The notes: generated by a model not told the origin, from the letters alone. Positions 51,517-61,777 are shown, counted from the stretch's first letter. The stretch is DNA of 64,000 nucleotides from an uncultured Lacinutrix sp. (GCF_947500325.1 NZ_CANMRQ010000001.1:498001-562000), one strand, 5' to 3'. Numbers and translations are program-made.

Positions 51517-52851
51517 ATGTTGGTATTAAAATTTGGAGGTACATCTGTTGGGTCTATAGAGAATATGACTAATGTAAAAAACATTATCAATGATGGTGAG
51601 AAGAAAGTAGTTGTTTTATCTGCTATGTCTGGGACTACAAATGCTTTGGTAGATATTTCAGAATTCATAAGAGCAAAGGAACTAGAAGTAGCCTTAATAA
51701 AAATAAATGAGTTGTATGATATCTATAAAAAAACGGTTAAAGACTTATTAAGTGACACCTTTTTAATTATTGAGGCTGAAGCATACGTTAATACTATTTT
51801 TTCTGGTTTAATAGATTTGCTTAATATTAATTACTCTGAGTTGTTGCATAATAAAATTGTTGCTCAAGGTGAATTATTGTCTACTTTTTTATTTAGCCGC
51901 TTTTTATTTCAAGAGAATATAAAAGTCGCTTTGTTACCTGCTTTAGATTTTATGAGAGTCGATAAAAATAATGAACCAGATGATTTTTATATAAAACAAA
52001 ATTTTAATAGAATTATAAATGAAATTTCCGATGTAGATATATACATCACACAGGGTTTTGTATGTTTAGATGCTGAAGGTACTATCTCTAATTTACAACG
52101 TGGCGGAAGTGATTATACTGCAACAATTATTGGTGCAGCAATAGAGGCTAAAGAAGTTCAAATTTGGACAGATATTGATGGCTTTCATAATAATGATCCT
52201 CGTTTTGTAGAAAATACTAAAGCGATTTCAAATCTTTCTTTTAATGAGGCTGCAGAATTGGCTTATTTTGGGGCAAAAATTTTGCATCCGCAAACGGTAG
52301 TACCTGTTCGGACATTAAATATTCCTGTGCGATTAAAAAACACCATGTCTCCGGATTCTTACGGAACTTTAATTACCAATGAAATTCATGGAGAAGGCAT
52401 TAAGGCTATAGCCGCTAAAGATAATATATATGCTATTAAAATTAAATCGGCTAGAATGTTGCAAGCCTATGGATTTTTAAAGAAGGTCTTCGAGGTTTTT
52501 GAAAAGTATGAAACAGCAATAGATATGATAACCACTTCTGAAATTGCTGTGTCATTAACTATAGATGATGACACACATTTAAAAGCTATAGTAGAAGAGC
52601 TAGAAAAAATTGCAAATGTAGAAGTTGATGATTATATGAGTATTGTATGTTTAGTTGGTAATACTATTATTTACCATCAAGATACACCTCAGTTATTTCA
52701 AGTACTACAAGATGTAAATGTTAGAATGATTGCATATGGCGGTAGCAATAACAATATTTCCTTATTGGTAAATACTAGTGATAAAAAAGAGACATTACGA
52801 AAATTACAACGTTATGTTTTTGAACATAGTGATCGCCTAGTGTTGAATTAG
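51517..52851 (+). CDS. lysC: Aspartate kinase
   Basis: This 444-residue monofunctional aspartokinase catalyses the first step of Lys, Thr and Met synthesis. The N-terminus MLVLKFGGTSVG, the RGGSDYTATIIGAAI nucleotide and substrate region, WTDIDGFHNNDPR and the ending with two ACT domains (IDMITTSEIAVSLTI and VCLVGNTIIYHQDT) are all typical. The start is the first ATG with an A-rich leader. The divergent ACT-like gene lies upstream. Confidence 0.95.
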   Translation: MLVLKFGGTSVGSIENMTNVKNIINDGEKKVVVLSAMSGTTNALVDISEFIRAKELEVALIKINELYDIYKKTVKDLLSDTFLIIEAEAYVNTIFSGLIDLLNINYSELLHNKIVAQGELLSTFLFSRFLFQENIKVALLPALDFMRVDKNNEPDDFYIKQNFNRIINEISDVDIYITQGFVCLDAEGTISNLQRGGSDYTATIIGAAIEAKEVQIWTDIDGFHNNDPRFVENTKAISNLSFNEAAELAYFGAKILHPQTVVPVRTLNIPVRLKNTMSPDSYGTLITNEIHGEGIKAIAAKDNIYAIKIKSARMLQAYGFLKKVFEVFEKYETAIDMITTSEIAVSLTIDDDTHLKAIVEELEKIANVEVDDYMSIVCLVGNTIIYHQDTPQLFQVLQDVNVRMIAYGGSNNNISLLVNTSDKKETLRKLQRYVFEHSDRLVLN

Positions 52852-52943
52852 AATTTAAAATATGAATTTGGAAGTTTACTTTTTATAAAGGCTTTAACAT
52901 TAGTCAATTACATATTTAGCTATATTTATATAAAACCTTTATT

Positions 52944-53387
52944 ATGAAACCTTTTATTTTTTTATGTGTTTTGTTTTTTACATTACAAGTTTCAGCCCAA
53001 GAAAAAGAGTTAGCAACTAAGAATGTTACAATTGCTGCAAATAATTATATTGATACTTTTTATAAAGCAGATACAACATTAGCTTATAAAAGTGTTCATA
53101 AAAAGTTACGGAAAGTAGGTTGGTGGTTTGATGAAAAGAAAGGAAAATATTCTGATGATTCTGAAATGCCTTTTGATAAACTTATAAGTTTGTCAAAACG
53201 TTGGAATAAAAAAGGAGACAAAGTAAATGAATCTACTCCAAGAAATATTGAAGTTTTAGATGTTTCAGATAAAATTGCAGTAGTAAAAGTTACTGCAGCT
53301 TGGGGTATTGACTATTTAAATATGGTTAATACCAACGAAGGTTGGCAAACAATAAATATTGTTTGGCAAACGAAACCTAAATTTTAA
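52944..53387 (+). CDS. Exported NTF2-like (putative lumazine-binding) protein
   Basis: This 147-residue protein has a signal peptide (QVSAQE). The rest has the NTF2-like pattern (AANNYIDTFYKADTTLAYKSVHKKLRKVGW, then IAVVKVTAAWGIDYLNMV and WQTINIVWQTKP) found in small lumazine-binding-like proteins. Function unknown. It follows lysC by 92 bp. Confidence 0.7.
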   Translation: MKPFIFLCVLFFTLQVSAQEKELATKNVTIAANNYIDTFYKADTTLAYKSVHKKLRKVGWWFDEKKGKYSDDSEMPFDKLISLSKRWNKKGDKVNESTPRNIEVLDVSDKIAVVKVTAAWGIDYLNMVNTNEGWQTINIVWQTKPKF

Positions 53388-53420
53388 TTACACATTAAAA
53401 ATGTGAAGTTTACTCTTTTT

Positions 53421-54131
53421 TTACTGTATAGTTTTTTTATTTTCAACTGTTATTTCAGAACCTTCAGCTAACATAACAGAATGTGGTTTAAGCTTAGTTA
53501 AAAAGCTAAAAGTGTTACCATAAACAGCCCCAAAGTCGACATTTATTTCATAATCTGTAACATTATACTGTTTCCACTTTGGGTGAGTAACTTCGTATTC
53601 ATTAGTTTTTGTCTCACTATGTTTTGCATAGCCCCAATAATGCTCTGTGATAAATTCTGTTTCGCTATTTAATGGGATCTCTATTTGTGTTTTATCTGCT
53701 CTAATTATAAATGATTGCCAGTTAGAGTTATGTTTCCAATGGTATTCTATAAGCTTTTCATTATCAATATCTTCCCATTTATGCAGCATTGGCATTGTTT
53801 CGTAATTCTCTTTATATACAGTATTCGCAACAAAAGTTAAAGCTGGTTTAGGTACTATTTCTTTAATAAATACAACACCGCGTTTCCACTCATTATTCTC
53901 AAGCCTTTTAACATAAAAGCGTAAATTAACCTCTTCAAAATTGATGTGAAAAGGAATCTTAATGCCTAATAGCTTAGTGTTTAAAAACATAAAACCTACT
54001 AGACTTATATAACATTTGTTATTCCATAAATCTAGCTCCGTACCATAAGGAACATAAGGTGATAAGATTGATGGATCAATCTCATAGTTTGCTATAGCAA
54101 GTTTTCGCCATTCTGCCTTGAGGAAACTCAT
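53421..54131 (-). CDS. DUF2071 (YqjF-like) protein
   Basis: This 236-residue protein has the DUF2071 signatures LKAEWRKLAIANYEIDPSIL, TELDLWNNKCYISLVGFMF, INFEEVNLRFYVKR and a late HPKWKQYNV. The family is common in bacteria and has no firm function. It starts 6 bp after the aminopeptidase P gene and is likely its operon partner. Confidence 0.88.
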   Translation of the reverse strand: MSFLKAEWRKLAIANYEIDPSILSPYVPYGTELDLWNNKCYISLVGFMFLNTKLLGIKIPFHINFEEVNLRFYVKRLENNEWKRGVVFIKEIVPKPALTFVANTVYKENYETMPMLHKWEDIDNEKLIEYHWKHNSNWQSFIIRADKTQIEIPLNSETEFITEHYWGYAKHSETKTNEYEVTHPKWKQYNVTDYEINVDFGAVYGNTFSFLTKLKPHSVMLAEGSEITVENKKTIQ

Positions 54132-54137
54132 TTTGTT

Positions 54138-55430
54138 TTATGTATTCATTAAATCTTCAATTTCATCAACTTCAATAGGAATGTTTCTCATTAAATTAAA
54201 AGGATTTCCGCTTTTTTGGATGACTACATCATCTTCTAAACGAATACCAAAACCTTCATCTGGAATATAAATACCAGGTTCTACAGTAAATACCATGTTT
54301 GCTTGCATAGGCTCAGTTAAAATACCATAATCATGTGTGTCTAGTCCCATATGATGAGATGTACCATGCATAAAGTATTTTTTGTAAGCAGGCCAATCTG
54401 GGTTTTCGTTTTGAACATCTGCTTTATCAATTAAACCTAAGCCTAATAGTTCTTTTGTCATTAATTTACCAACTTCAACATGGTATTCTGCCCATAATGT
54501 TCCAGGGGTAAGCATTTTAGTGGCTTCATTTTTAACCCTTAAAACTGCGTTGTAAACGTCTTTTTGTCTGTCTGTAAACTGTCCAGATACAGGAATGGTA
54601 CGTGACATATCACTAGAGTAATTAGCGTATTCTGCACCTATATCTAGTAAAATTAAATCGCCTGCTTTACATTGTTGGTTGTTCTCTATATAATGTAACA
54701 CATTTGCGTTTTTTCCAGAGGCTACAATTGGTGTGTAAGCGAATTTTTTAGAACGGTTTCTTAAAAATTCATGCATAAATTCTGCTTCAATTTCAAACTC
54801 CCAAACATCAGGTTTTACAAAACCTAAAATACGACGAAAGCCTTTTTCTGTAATGTTACAAGCAGTTTGTATTAAGTCTATTTCTATTTGGTCTTTTACA
54901 GAACGTAAACGTTGTAAAATTGGATTGCTTTTTGCTACATTATGTGCAGGGTATTTATCTTTTAACCATTTTGTAAAACGATCTTCACGAGTTTCGGTTT
55001 CTACATTAGCACGATAATGTTCATTAGTGTTTATATATACCGTTTCTGCTTGAGTCATAATCTCAAACATTATTTTTTCTAAGTCTTGTAACCAGTAAAC
55101 CGTTTTAATGCCACTAGTAGCTAATGCTGCTTCTTTGGTTAGTTTTTCTCCTTCCCAAACAGCAATATGCTCATTCGTTTCTTTTAAAAATAAAATTTCG
55201 CGATGTTTTTCAATTGGACAATCTGGAAATAGAACTAAAATGCTTTCTTCTTGATCAACACCACTTAAATAGAAAATATCTCTATGCTGTTCAAAAGGCA
55301 TTGTACTATCTGCACTAATTGGATAGATGTCATTAGAATTAAATACCGCTAGACTTTTAGGTTGCATTTGAGCAGTAAAGTTTTTACGATTTTTTATAAA
55401 AAGAGAGTTGTCTATTTTGTGATACTTCAT
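54138..55430 (-). CDS. pepP: Aminopeptidase P family metallopeptidase
   Basis: This 430-residue M24B peptidase removes the N-terminal residue from peptides with proline in second position. It has an N-terminal creatinase-like domain and a pita-bread catalytic domain with metal ligands in LLDIGAEYANYSSDMSRTIP (two Asp), HGTSHHMGLDTHD (His), VEPGIYI and RLEDDVV (Glu). Length is typical. It is followed by the DUF2071 gene. Confidence 0.94.
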   Translation of the reverse strand: MKYHKIDNSLFIKNRKNFTAQMQPKSLAVFNSNDIYPISADSTMPFEQHRDIFYLSGVDQEESILVLFPDCPIEKHREILFLKETNEHIAVWEGEKLTKEAALATSGIKTVYWLQDLEKIMFEIMTQAETVYINTNEHYRANVETETREDRFTKWLKDKYPAHNVAKSNPILQRLRSVKDQIEIDLIQTACNITEKGFRRILGFVKPDVWEFEIEAEFMHEFLRNRSKKFAYTPIVASGKNANVLHYIENNQQCKAGDLILLDIGAEYANYSSDMSRTIPVSGQFTDRQKDVYNAVLRVKNEATKMLTPGTLWAEYHVEVGKLMTKELLGLGLIDKADVQNENPDWPAYKKYFMHGTSHHMGLDTHDYGILTEPMQANMVFTVEPGIYIPDEGFGIRLEDDVVIQKSGNPFNLMRNIPIEVDEIEDLMNT

Positions 55431-55503
55431 TGGAAAATTATTTTTTACTCATCAAAAAGATGGAAATATGTTACTTTTCCTCAAAAATAATCAGATTATA
55501 ATA

Positions 55504-55528
55504 AAAAAGATGCTTTAAGCACCTTTTT
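55504..55528 (-). terminator. Terminator after the ChaN/EreA-like gene
   Basis: An imperfect stem (AAAAAG and TGC pair with GCA and CTTTTT, with one mismatch) lies 27 bp past the stop of the minus-strand gene. It is weaker than the other terminators. Confidence 0.5.
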
Positions 55529-55554
55529 ATATAACATTTAATGTCTTTAATACA

Positions 55555-56817
55555 TTAATTTCTATTAGCTGTTGGTTCTTCATCAATAGGTAATAAAAGT
55601 TGATAGTCGTAACTGTAAATAAGGTTTCTCAATTTGTGGTAGTCACCTGTTTTAGGAAGTTGTATTTCATTGTTTTCTATAGCTTTTCTAATAGCTTTAA
55701 GGTTTATAATTGCCCATGCTTCTTTTTTTGCTAATGGAAAAAATACTTTATAGCGTTTATAGCTTCGTTTATATTTTTCAAAATTATTAACGATTTTTCC
55801 GTTTTCCTCTTTATAAAAAGGCTGCCAGGTATTAATACAAGTAGTTATAGTACCATTCTTTTTTGCTAAAGACTCTGTAAGCTCGCCTATGTCGTAAGCG
55901 CCATTTACAAATGTTTTTTTTGCATGTAAACTTCCAATTTTTGTGAATATTTTTGGATTCTTTTCAGTTTTTGAAGCTGCGTTATAATGTTTCATAAAAT
56001 TATTTCGCATATAACTAATACGATCTACGTGAGAATCGTTTCTCCAATTTATGTATATATCCCAACTAATTTTTAAATCTTTAATAATAGCTTGCGCTTT
56101 TTTGTTAGAACTTTCAAAAGCTTTAAAATACTCAATAACAGCTTTCTCTTTTTTTATTGGTCCATAAGCTCCATCAATTTCTTCTTTTAAATCAGCAATG
56201 AAATGTTTATACATTATAGCTTTTGCTTCATTTTGAAGCCTAATTATATTGGAGTAATTTGATGTTTCTTTAGCTGTTTCTGTTAATTCGTCCATTAAAA
56301 AAAATGTTGAAAAATAAAATTCTTGATCTAAACCCCATAGCTTCATATTGTATGTTCTGGCTTCTTTTAAAAATTCAGCATCTGTAACACTTGTAAAGAA
56401 TGGAATAGGTACAGCGGTTTCTCCTCCTTGAGACACAGAATATTTAGAATTAAAAGATTTTAGATTTTCTACACTTTGACTTGCTGGAGTTGTTAATTTA
56501 GTGAGTTTTTCTGCAGAATGTGGACCAACTTCAATGGCAAAATGTTTAAATCCTGAATTGGCTAATAAAGGAATAAACGCTTTATTAAATATGGAGGTTT
56601 GTTCAGAATTATGCATTTCTCCATAGACTACAAATTGAGATTTAGCAGCTATATTTTCTAGTTCGACTTTTCCTTCTCCTAGAATTGCGTTATTTTTAAT
56701 AGTAAAATAAGATAGATGGTTTTTGAGAATTTCAGTGTCTAAAATTGTCTGTTCGTTTTGTGAATTTACAGTAGAGTAAATAAATACTATACATAAAAAT
56801 ATGATTGATTTTTTCAT
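55555..56817 (-). CDS. Exported ChaN/EreA-like superfamily protein
   Basis: This 420-residue exported protein has a signal peptide (STVNSQN). It contains FVVYGEMHNSEQTSIF and HFAIEVGPHSAEKL early, a WGLDQEFYF segment, and a late KIGSLHAKK. Such Glu/His positions mark the erythromycin esterase / ChaN superfamily of metal- or haem-handling proteins. Whether it is an esterase or haem-binding protein is not resolved. It is monocistronic. Confidence 0.65.
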   Translation of the reverse strand: MKKSIIFLCIVFIYSTVNSQNEQTILDTEILKNHLSYFTIKNNAILGEGKVELENIAAKSQFVVYGEMHNSEQTSIFNKAFIPLLANSGFKHFAIEVGPHSAEKLTKLTTPASQSVENLKSFNSKYSVSQGGETAVPIPFFTSVTDAEFLKEARTYNMKLWGLDQEFYFSTFFLMDELTETAKETSNYSNIIRLQNEAKAIMYKHFIADLKEEIDGAYGPIKKEKAVIEYFKAFESSNKKAQAIIKDLKISWDIYINWRNDSHVDRISYMRNNFMKHYNAASKTEKNPKIFTKIGSLHAKKTFVNGAYDIGELTESLAKKNGTITTCINTWQPFYKEENGKIVNNFEKYKRSYKRYKVFFPLAKKEAWAIINLKAIRKAIENNEIQLPKTGDYHKLRNLIYSYDYQLLLPIDEEPTANRN

Positions 56818-56954
56818 GATATAAAGGTTTTAAAATTAAATCTTGAGTAAGATTATTACATCTTATTTTAATCTTTAAAAAAATCTGACGTACTTATTAG
56901 TAAATTATATGAACACCGTATTTTATATTATTTTTATGTTTGTTGTCTAAAACA

Positions 56955-56990
56955 ATAAGTTGGTATAATAAAGTTATAAGTTGATATAAT
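56955..56990 (+). promoter_or_regulatory. Direct repeats spaced 21 bp upstream of LytS/LytTR pair
   Basis: ATAAGTTGGTATAAT at 56955 and ATAAGTTGATATAAT at 56976 differ at one base and start 21 bp apart, about 40 bp before the kinase ATG. This is the spacing of LytTR double sites, so autoregulation by the pair's own regulator is likely. Confidence 0.55.
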
Positions 56991-57029
56991 TAAACTAATA
57001 ACTGTTTAGAATGGTATTAAATTCGTGAT

Positions 57030-58076
57030 ATGCAATTATCTAAAGAGCTTAAATACAATATCCTTTTTGCTGTTCTACTGGTTTTTATTGGTGAAACATG
57101 GTCATATTCAAATGATATGATTTATAATAATACTAGAACCGAATGGTTTAGACCTGGAGCTGTTGTATTATTTATAACCTATAACATTTCATACTTTTCT
57201 GTATATACTATAAATTATTTAGTATTTGCACCTCGTTTTTTAAAACCTAATAAGATTTTTCAATATATTTTTTCGTTTGTTGCTATGGTCTTAATTTTTG
57301 CAGCTATTCGCTTTTTTTTGGAAGAAATTTTAATTCTAGAATTATTTAATTTTCACAATTATAATTTAAATAGACCCAATATCGTAGCGATATATTTGAC
57401 AGATAGTACTATTTATGCAATGAGACCATGTTTGTATAGTAGTTTAATGTTCTTGTTTTTTAGGTTTACTGAAAATAAATCTCGTATGCATGAGTTAGAA
57501 ATGCAACATCAGGAAGCTCAAATGACCATGTTGAAATCTCAGATAAGTCCACATTTTTTATTTAATACCTTAAACGGGTTTTATTCTGATTTATACGATA
57601 AGCAGCCAGAAACTGCAGACGATATTTTAAAATTATCAAATCTATTAAGATACGTAACCTATGATGCAAAGGCTAATTACATGCCTTTAAATAAGGAAAT
57701 CTCTTTTATTGAAGATTATCTTTATTTCTATAAAAGGAGATATGAAGATGAGTTTTATGTAAATTTATCTATAAAAGGGAGTGTTGAGGGACAGCAAGTA
57801 CCATCGTTGATGCTAATTCATTTTGTTGAAAATTTGTGTAAACATGGGATTATTAATGATTCTAAAAAAACAGCAGTTATAGATATTGTTATAAATAATA
57901 ATAGCCTAGAAATTCGCACAGAAAATGAAATAAACCCTTCAGAAAATTATATGGATAAAGGCATTGGAACAAAAAATATTAAAAGACGTTTAAAGTTGTT
58001 CTTTGAGGATAATTATATTTTAAAAACTAATCATATTAAAGATACATATCTTACGTATTTAAAAATACCTCTGTAA
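57030..58076 (+). CDS. LytS-type sensor histidine kinase
   Basis: This 348-residue kinase has four predicted membrane helices (residues about 10-145), then the His_kinase domain (MLKSQISPHFLFNTLNGFYSD, His near 177) and a short HATPase region (LIHFVENLCKHGI, then MDKGIGTKNIKRRLKLFF). It likely senses a membrane or envelope signal. Its stop overlaps the regulator ATG by one base (TAATG), so the two are co-translated. Upstream 21-bp repeats suggest autoregulation. Confidence 0.93.
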   Translation: MQLSKELKYNILFAVLLVFIGETWSYSNDMIYNNTRTEWFRPGAVVLFITYNISYFSVYTINYLVFAPRFLKPNKIFQYIFSFVAMVLIFAAIRFFLEEILILELFNFHNYNLNRPNIVAIYLTDSTIYAMRPCLYSSLMFLFFRFTENKSRMHELEMQHQEAQMTMLKSQISPHFLFNTLNGFYSDLYDKQPETADDILKLSNLLRYVTYDAKANYMPLNKEISFIEDYLYFYKRRYEDEFYVNLSIKGSVEGQQVPSLMLIHFVENLCKHGIINDSKKTAVIDIVINNNSLEIRTENEINPSENYMDKGIGTKNIKRRLKLFFEDNYILKTNHIKDTYLTYLKIPL

Positions 58077-58786
58077 TGCAAAAGCTTAAATGTATTATTA
58101 TTGACGATGAGCCAGCAGCAATACGCTTACTAGAGCGATTCGTGTCTGATGTAGCCTTTTTAAAGCTCCAAAACACTTTTACTAAACCGCTAGAAGCACT
58201 CGCTTTTTTAGAAAGTAACCCAGTAGATTTAGTGTTTCTTGATGTCCAGATGCCTCAAATTACTGGTGTTCAATTATCAAAAATTATAAAACCAAGTATG
58301 CAAATTATATTCACCACTGCTTACTCTGAGTTTGCTATAGATAGTTATGAGGTTGCTGCAATCGATTATTTATTAAAGCCGTTTTCGTTCGAACGTTTTT
58401 ATCAATCTGTTCTTAAAACTCAAACAAAATGTATAAAACCTTTTGTAAATCAAGAAGAAATAGGAAACTATATTTTTATTAAAACTGATGGCAAACATAA
58501 TTTTAATCGTGTCTTTTTAGAAGATATTCTATACATAGAAGGTTTAAAAAATTATGTATCTATACAGTTAAAAGAGGAGCAGATTATTACGTATAGTACT
58601 TTAAAACATTTATCTTATAGATTGCCTGAATTCCAATTTATCCAAATCCATAAATCTTATATTATTGGGTTGTCTCATATAAATAAAATAGACAATGATA
58701 CCGTATGGATTGGAGGAAAACAATTACCTATAGGTAATACTTATCGAAAAAAATTCTTCGAGATCATTAATGAAAAACAGCTTTAA
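58076..58786 (+). CDS. LytTR family response regulator
   Basis: This 236-residue regulator has a receiver (IIIDDEPAA, phospho-Asp in LVFLDVQMPQ, Lys in DYLLKP) and a C-terminal LytTR domain (LEDILYIEGLKNYVSIQ, then FIQIHKSYIIGLSHINK). It is co-translated with its kinase. The 21-bp repeat pair before the kinase gene is a likely binding site. Target genes beyond that are unknown; the next gene (BNR/VPS10 protein) starts about 100 bp after. Confidence 0.94.
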   Translation: MQKLKCIIIDDEPAAIRLLERFVSDVAFLKLQNTFTKPLEALAFLESNPVDLVFLDVQMPQITGVQLSKIIKPSMQIIFTTAYSEFAIDSYEVAAIDYLLKPFSFERFYQSVLKTQTKCIKPFVNQEEIGNYIFIKTDGKHNFNRVFLEDILYIEGLKNYVSIQLKEEQIITYSTLKHLSYRLPEFQFIQIHKSYIIGLSHINKIDNDTVWIGGKQLPIGNTYRKKFFEIINEKQL

Positions 58787-58887
58787 ATTATTTTTTTTCT
58801 ATTTAGAATACTAAGCGTTAAAATAAATAGAAACAACAACTTTTAAGTAAAAAAATGGTAATTTCATCCCATTAAAACGTAACTATT

Positions 58888-61731
58888 ATGCTGTATTCTA
58901 GATTTCTTTTATTCATTTTTTTTCTAAGTACTTTTATTGTCGATGCACAACAACCAGCGACGTCAGCAATAGAAGTTCAAAATGCATTAAAACAAAAAGA
59001 AAAGCTTCAATTAAATTCTATAGTAAAAAATATTCCGTTCAAAAACATTGGTCCAACAGTTATGAGTGGCCGTGTGGTAGATATAGATGTAAACCCTAAA
59101 AACTCTGCAGAATTTTATGTAGGTTATGCTTCGGGCGGTTTATGGCATACGGTAAATAATGGCGCATCTTTTATTCCGATTTTAGATAGTTCACAAACTC
59201 AAAATGTTGGTGATATTGCTGTAGATTGGAATACTAGAACGATATGGGTTGGTACAGGAGAAAATAATAGTTCAAGATCTTCGTATTCTGGTATAGGGAT
59301 ATTAAAATCTCAAGATAATGGTAAAACTTGGGAGAATGTTGGTTTAGCAGATTCCCATCATATAGGACGTATTTTAATTAATCCCAATAATCCAGATGAG
59401 GTTGTTATTGGCGTTACAGGACATTTATATTCACCTAATAAAGAACGCGGTATTTACAAGACAAAAGATGGCGGTAAAACATGGAAGCAAGTCTTATTTG
59501 TTGATGAAAATAGTGGCATTATAGATGTACAACAATCTCCAAATAATTTTAATGTCTTGTTTGCATCCTCGTGGACAAGAGATAGAAAAGCATGGAATTT
59601 TGATGGTAGTGGAAACAACTCTGCAATATTTAAAAGTATAGATAGTGGTGAAACATGGATGCGTGTTTCTATAGAAGAAAGTGGTTTTCCTACAGGAAAA
59701 GGTGTTGGAAGAATAGGATTAGCTGTTTTTAATGATAATGTAGTTTATGCACTTCACGATAGTCAATTTAGAAGAGAATCTGATGATAAAAAAGAGAAAA
59801 CAAGAGGTTTACAAAAGAATGATTTTAAAACAATGAATGCTTCAGAATTTTTAAAATTAGAAGATAAAAAACTAAATGGTTTTTTAAAAACTAACGGCTT
59901 TCAAGAAAAATATAGAGCAGAAAATGTAAAGCAAATGGTGCGTAGTGGAAATGTAAAGCCAATTGATTTAGCTACATACCTTGAAGATGCAAATGCTATG
60001 CTTTTTGACACACCAGTAATTGGTGCAGAAGTGTATAAGAGTATTGATGGTGGGAAAACATGGAAAAAAACACATGACGATTATCTAGACGATTTGTACT
60101 ATAGCTATGGTTATTACTTTGGAGAAATTAGAGTAGATACTCAAAATGAAGATGGTATTTATATTATGGGTGTACCTATTTTAAAATCTAAAGATGGCGG
60201 GCAAACGTTTACGTCAATTAGTAAAGAAAATGTGCATGCAGATCATCAGGCACTTTGGGTAAATCCTAATAAATCTGGCCATTTAATTAATGGTAATGAT
60301 GGCGGATTAAATATGTCTTACGATGATGGTGAAAACTGGGAAAAATTAAATGTCAATAGTGTTGGTCAGTTTTACGCTATTAATGTAGATAATCAAATGC
60401 CTTATAGAGTTTATGGTGGTTTGCAGGATAATGGTGTTTGGGTTGGTGCTCACAATGCTCCAGAAAACAAAGCATGGCATCAAAGCGGTATGTATCCATG
60501 GGAAAGTATAATGGGTGGTGATGGTATGCAAATTGAAATAGATAATAGAGATAGTAATATTGTATATACAGGTTATCAATTTGGAAACTATTTTAGAATA
60601 AATAGAGAAAAAGGAGAACAAAAGTATATTCAACCAAAACATGAATTAGGCGAAAGTCCATATCGATTTAATTGGCAAACTCCTATTCATTTATCAAGAC
60701 ATAATCAAGATATTTTATATTTAGGAGGTAATAAATTAATGCGTTCACTAGATAAGGGTGAAAACTGGAAAGCTATTTCTCAAGATTTAACACAAGGCGG
60801 AAAGAAAGGTAATGTTGCTTATGGAACATTAACAACAATTAGCGAATCGCCTTTTGAATTTGGTTTAATTTATACAGGAAGTGATGATGGTTTAATTCAT
60901 ATTACAAAAAACGGTGGAGGTAGTTGGAATAATATATCAGGTAAGCTTCCAAAAGATTTGTGGGTGAGTAGAATTGTTGCATCTAAACATAAACAAGAAC
61001 GCGTTTATGTAACTCTAAATGGATATCGTTGGGATGATTTTACTACTTATGTTTATATGTCTAATGATTATGGACAAACATGGAAAAGTATTGCGTCTAA
61101 CATTCCAATGTCTCCTGTAAATGTTATTCGTGAAGATATTGTAAATGAAAATATTATTTATTTAGGAACAGATAATGGCGCTTATGTAAGTTTTAATAAT
61201 GGTGAATCATGGGAAGCTTTTTCTAAAAATTTACCAGCAGTTGCTGTTCATGATATGGTGATGCAAGAAGCAAGCAATGATTTAATAATTGGAACACATG
61301 GAAGGAGTATTTATAAAACTAATGTAGAGCCACTTCAAAAAATGAATAATGCTTTAATGAATGAGCATATTACTATTTTCGATACAGAAAATATTAGTGC
61401 TTCAAAACGTTGGGGAAATAGTTGGAGTAAATGGATGCAGCCTTTTGAACCTACTACTAATTTTAAGTTTTATTCAAATGCTTCGGTCAAAAAAACCATA
61501 GAAATTAGAAGCGATAAAAATACTGTTTTAAATACTATAGAAGTTGAAGCAGATAAAGGATTTAACTACGTAGATTACGATTTAACAATTACTGATAAAG
61601 GAAGAAAGAAACTGCTAAAAGAAAATACAAGCATAGATATTGTAAAAGCAAAGAATGATAAATATTATCTTCCAAAAGGTAAATATCTAGTTTATATTGA
61701 TGGTGTAACTAAAGGATTTGAAGTAGAATAA
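58888..61731 (+). CDS. VPS10/BNR-repeat propeller exported protein
   Basis: This 947-residue exported protein has a signal peptide (IVDAQQ). It is composed of many BNR/sortilin-type blades with the D-G-G-K-T-W motif (SQDNGKTWENV, KDGGKTWKQV, SIDGGKTWKK, SNDYGQTWKSI) and other propeller turns such as GGLQDNGVW and NGNDGGLN. Such proteins are annotated as VPS10 or glycosyl hydrolase-like. No T9SS sorting tail is seen. A binding or hydrolytic role on surface substrates is possible but unproven. Confidence 0.82.
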   Translation: MLYSRFLLFIFFLSTFIVDAQQPATSAIEVQNALKQKEKLQLNSIVKNIPFKNIGPTVMSGRVVDIDVNPKNSAEFYVGYASGGLWHTVNNGASFIPILDSSQTQNVGDIAVDWNTRTIWVGTGENNSSRSSYSGIGILKSQDNGKTWENVGLADSHHIGRILINPNNPDEVVIGVTGHLYSPNKERGIYKTKDGGKTWKQVLFVDENSGIIDVQQSPNNFNVLFASSWTRDRKAWNFDGSGNNSAIFKSIDSGETWMRVSIEESGFPTGKGVGRIGLAVFNDNVVYALHDSQFRRESDDKKEKTRGLQKNDFKTMNASEFLKLEDKKLNGFLKTNGFQEKYRAENVKQMVRSGNVKPIDLATYLEDANAMLFDTPVIGAEVYKSIDGGKTWKKTHDDYLDDLYYSYGYYFGEIRVDTQNEDGIYIMGVPILKSKDGGQTFTSISKENVHADHQALWVNPNKSGHLINGNDGGLNMSYDDGENWEKLNVNSVGQFYAINVDNQMPYRVYGGLQDNGVWVGAHNAPENKAWHQSGMYPWESIMGGDGMQIEIDNRDSNIVYTGYQFGNYFRINREKGEQKYIQPKHELGESPYRFNWQTPIHLSRHNQDILYLGGNKLMRSLDKGENWKAISQDLTQGGKKGNVAYGTLTTISESPFEFGLIYTGSDDGLIHITKNGGGSWNNISGKLPKDLWVSRIVASKHKQERVYVTLNGYRWDDFTTYVYMSNDYGQTWKSIASNIPMSPVNVIREDIVNENIIYLGTDNGAYVSFNNGESWEAFSKNLPAVAVHDMVMQEASNDLIIGTHGRSIYKTNVEPLQKMNNALMNEHITIFDTENISASKRWGNSWSKWMQPFEPTTNFKFYSNASVKKTIEIRSDKNTVLNTIEVEADKGFNYVDYDLTITDKGRKKLLKENTSIDIVKAKNDKYYLPKGKYLVYIDGVTKGFEVE

Positions 61732-61777
61732 ATAATATTTTATTATTTTTTGAGTTTTTATATAAAACCTCAAACAA

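Noticed and set aside
51465-51668. 67-residue minus-strand frame over the aspartate kinase start
   Set aside because: Antisense to the N-terminus of a clear kinase gene.
60346-60642. 98-residue minus-strand frame inside the BNR protein
   Set aside because: Antisense to a solid gene, with Ile/Thr-rich composition.
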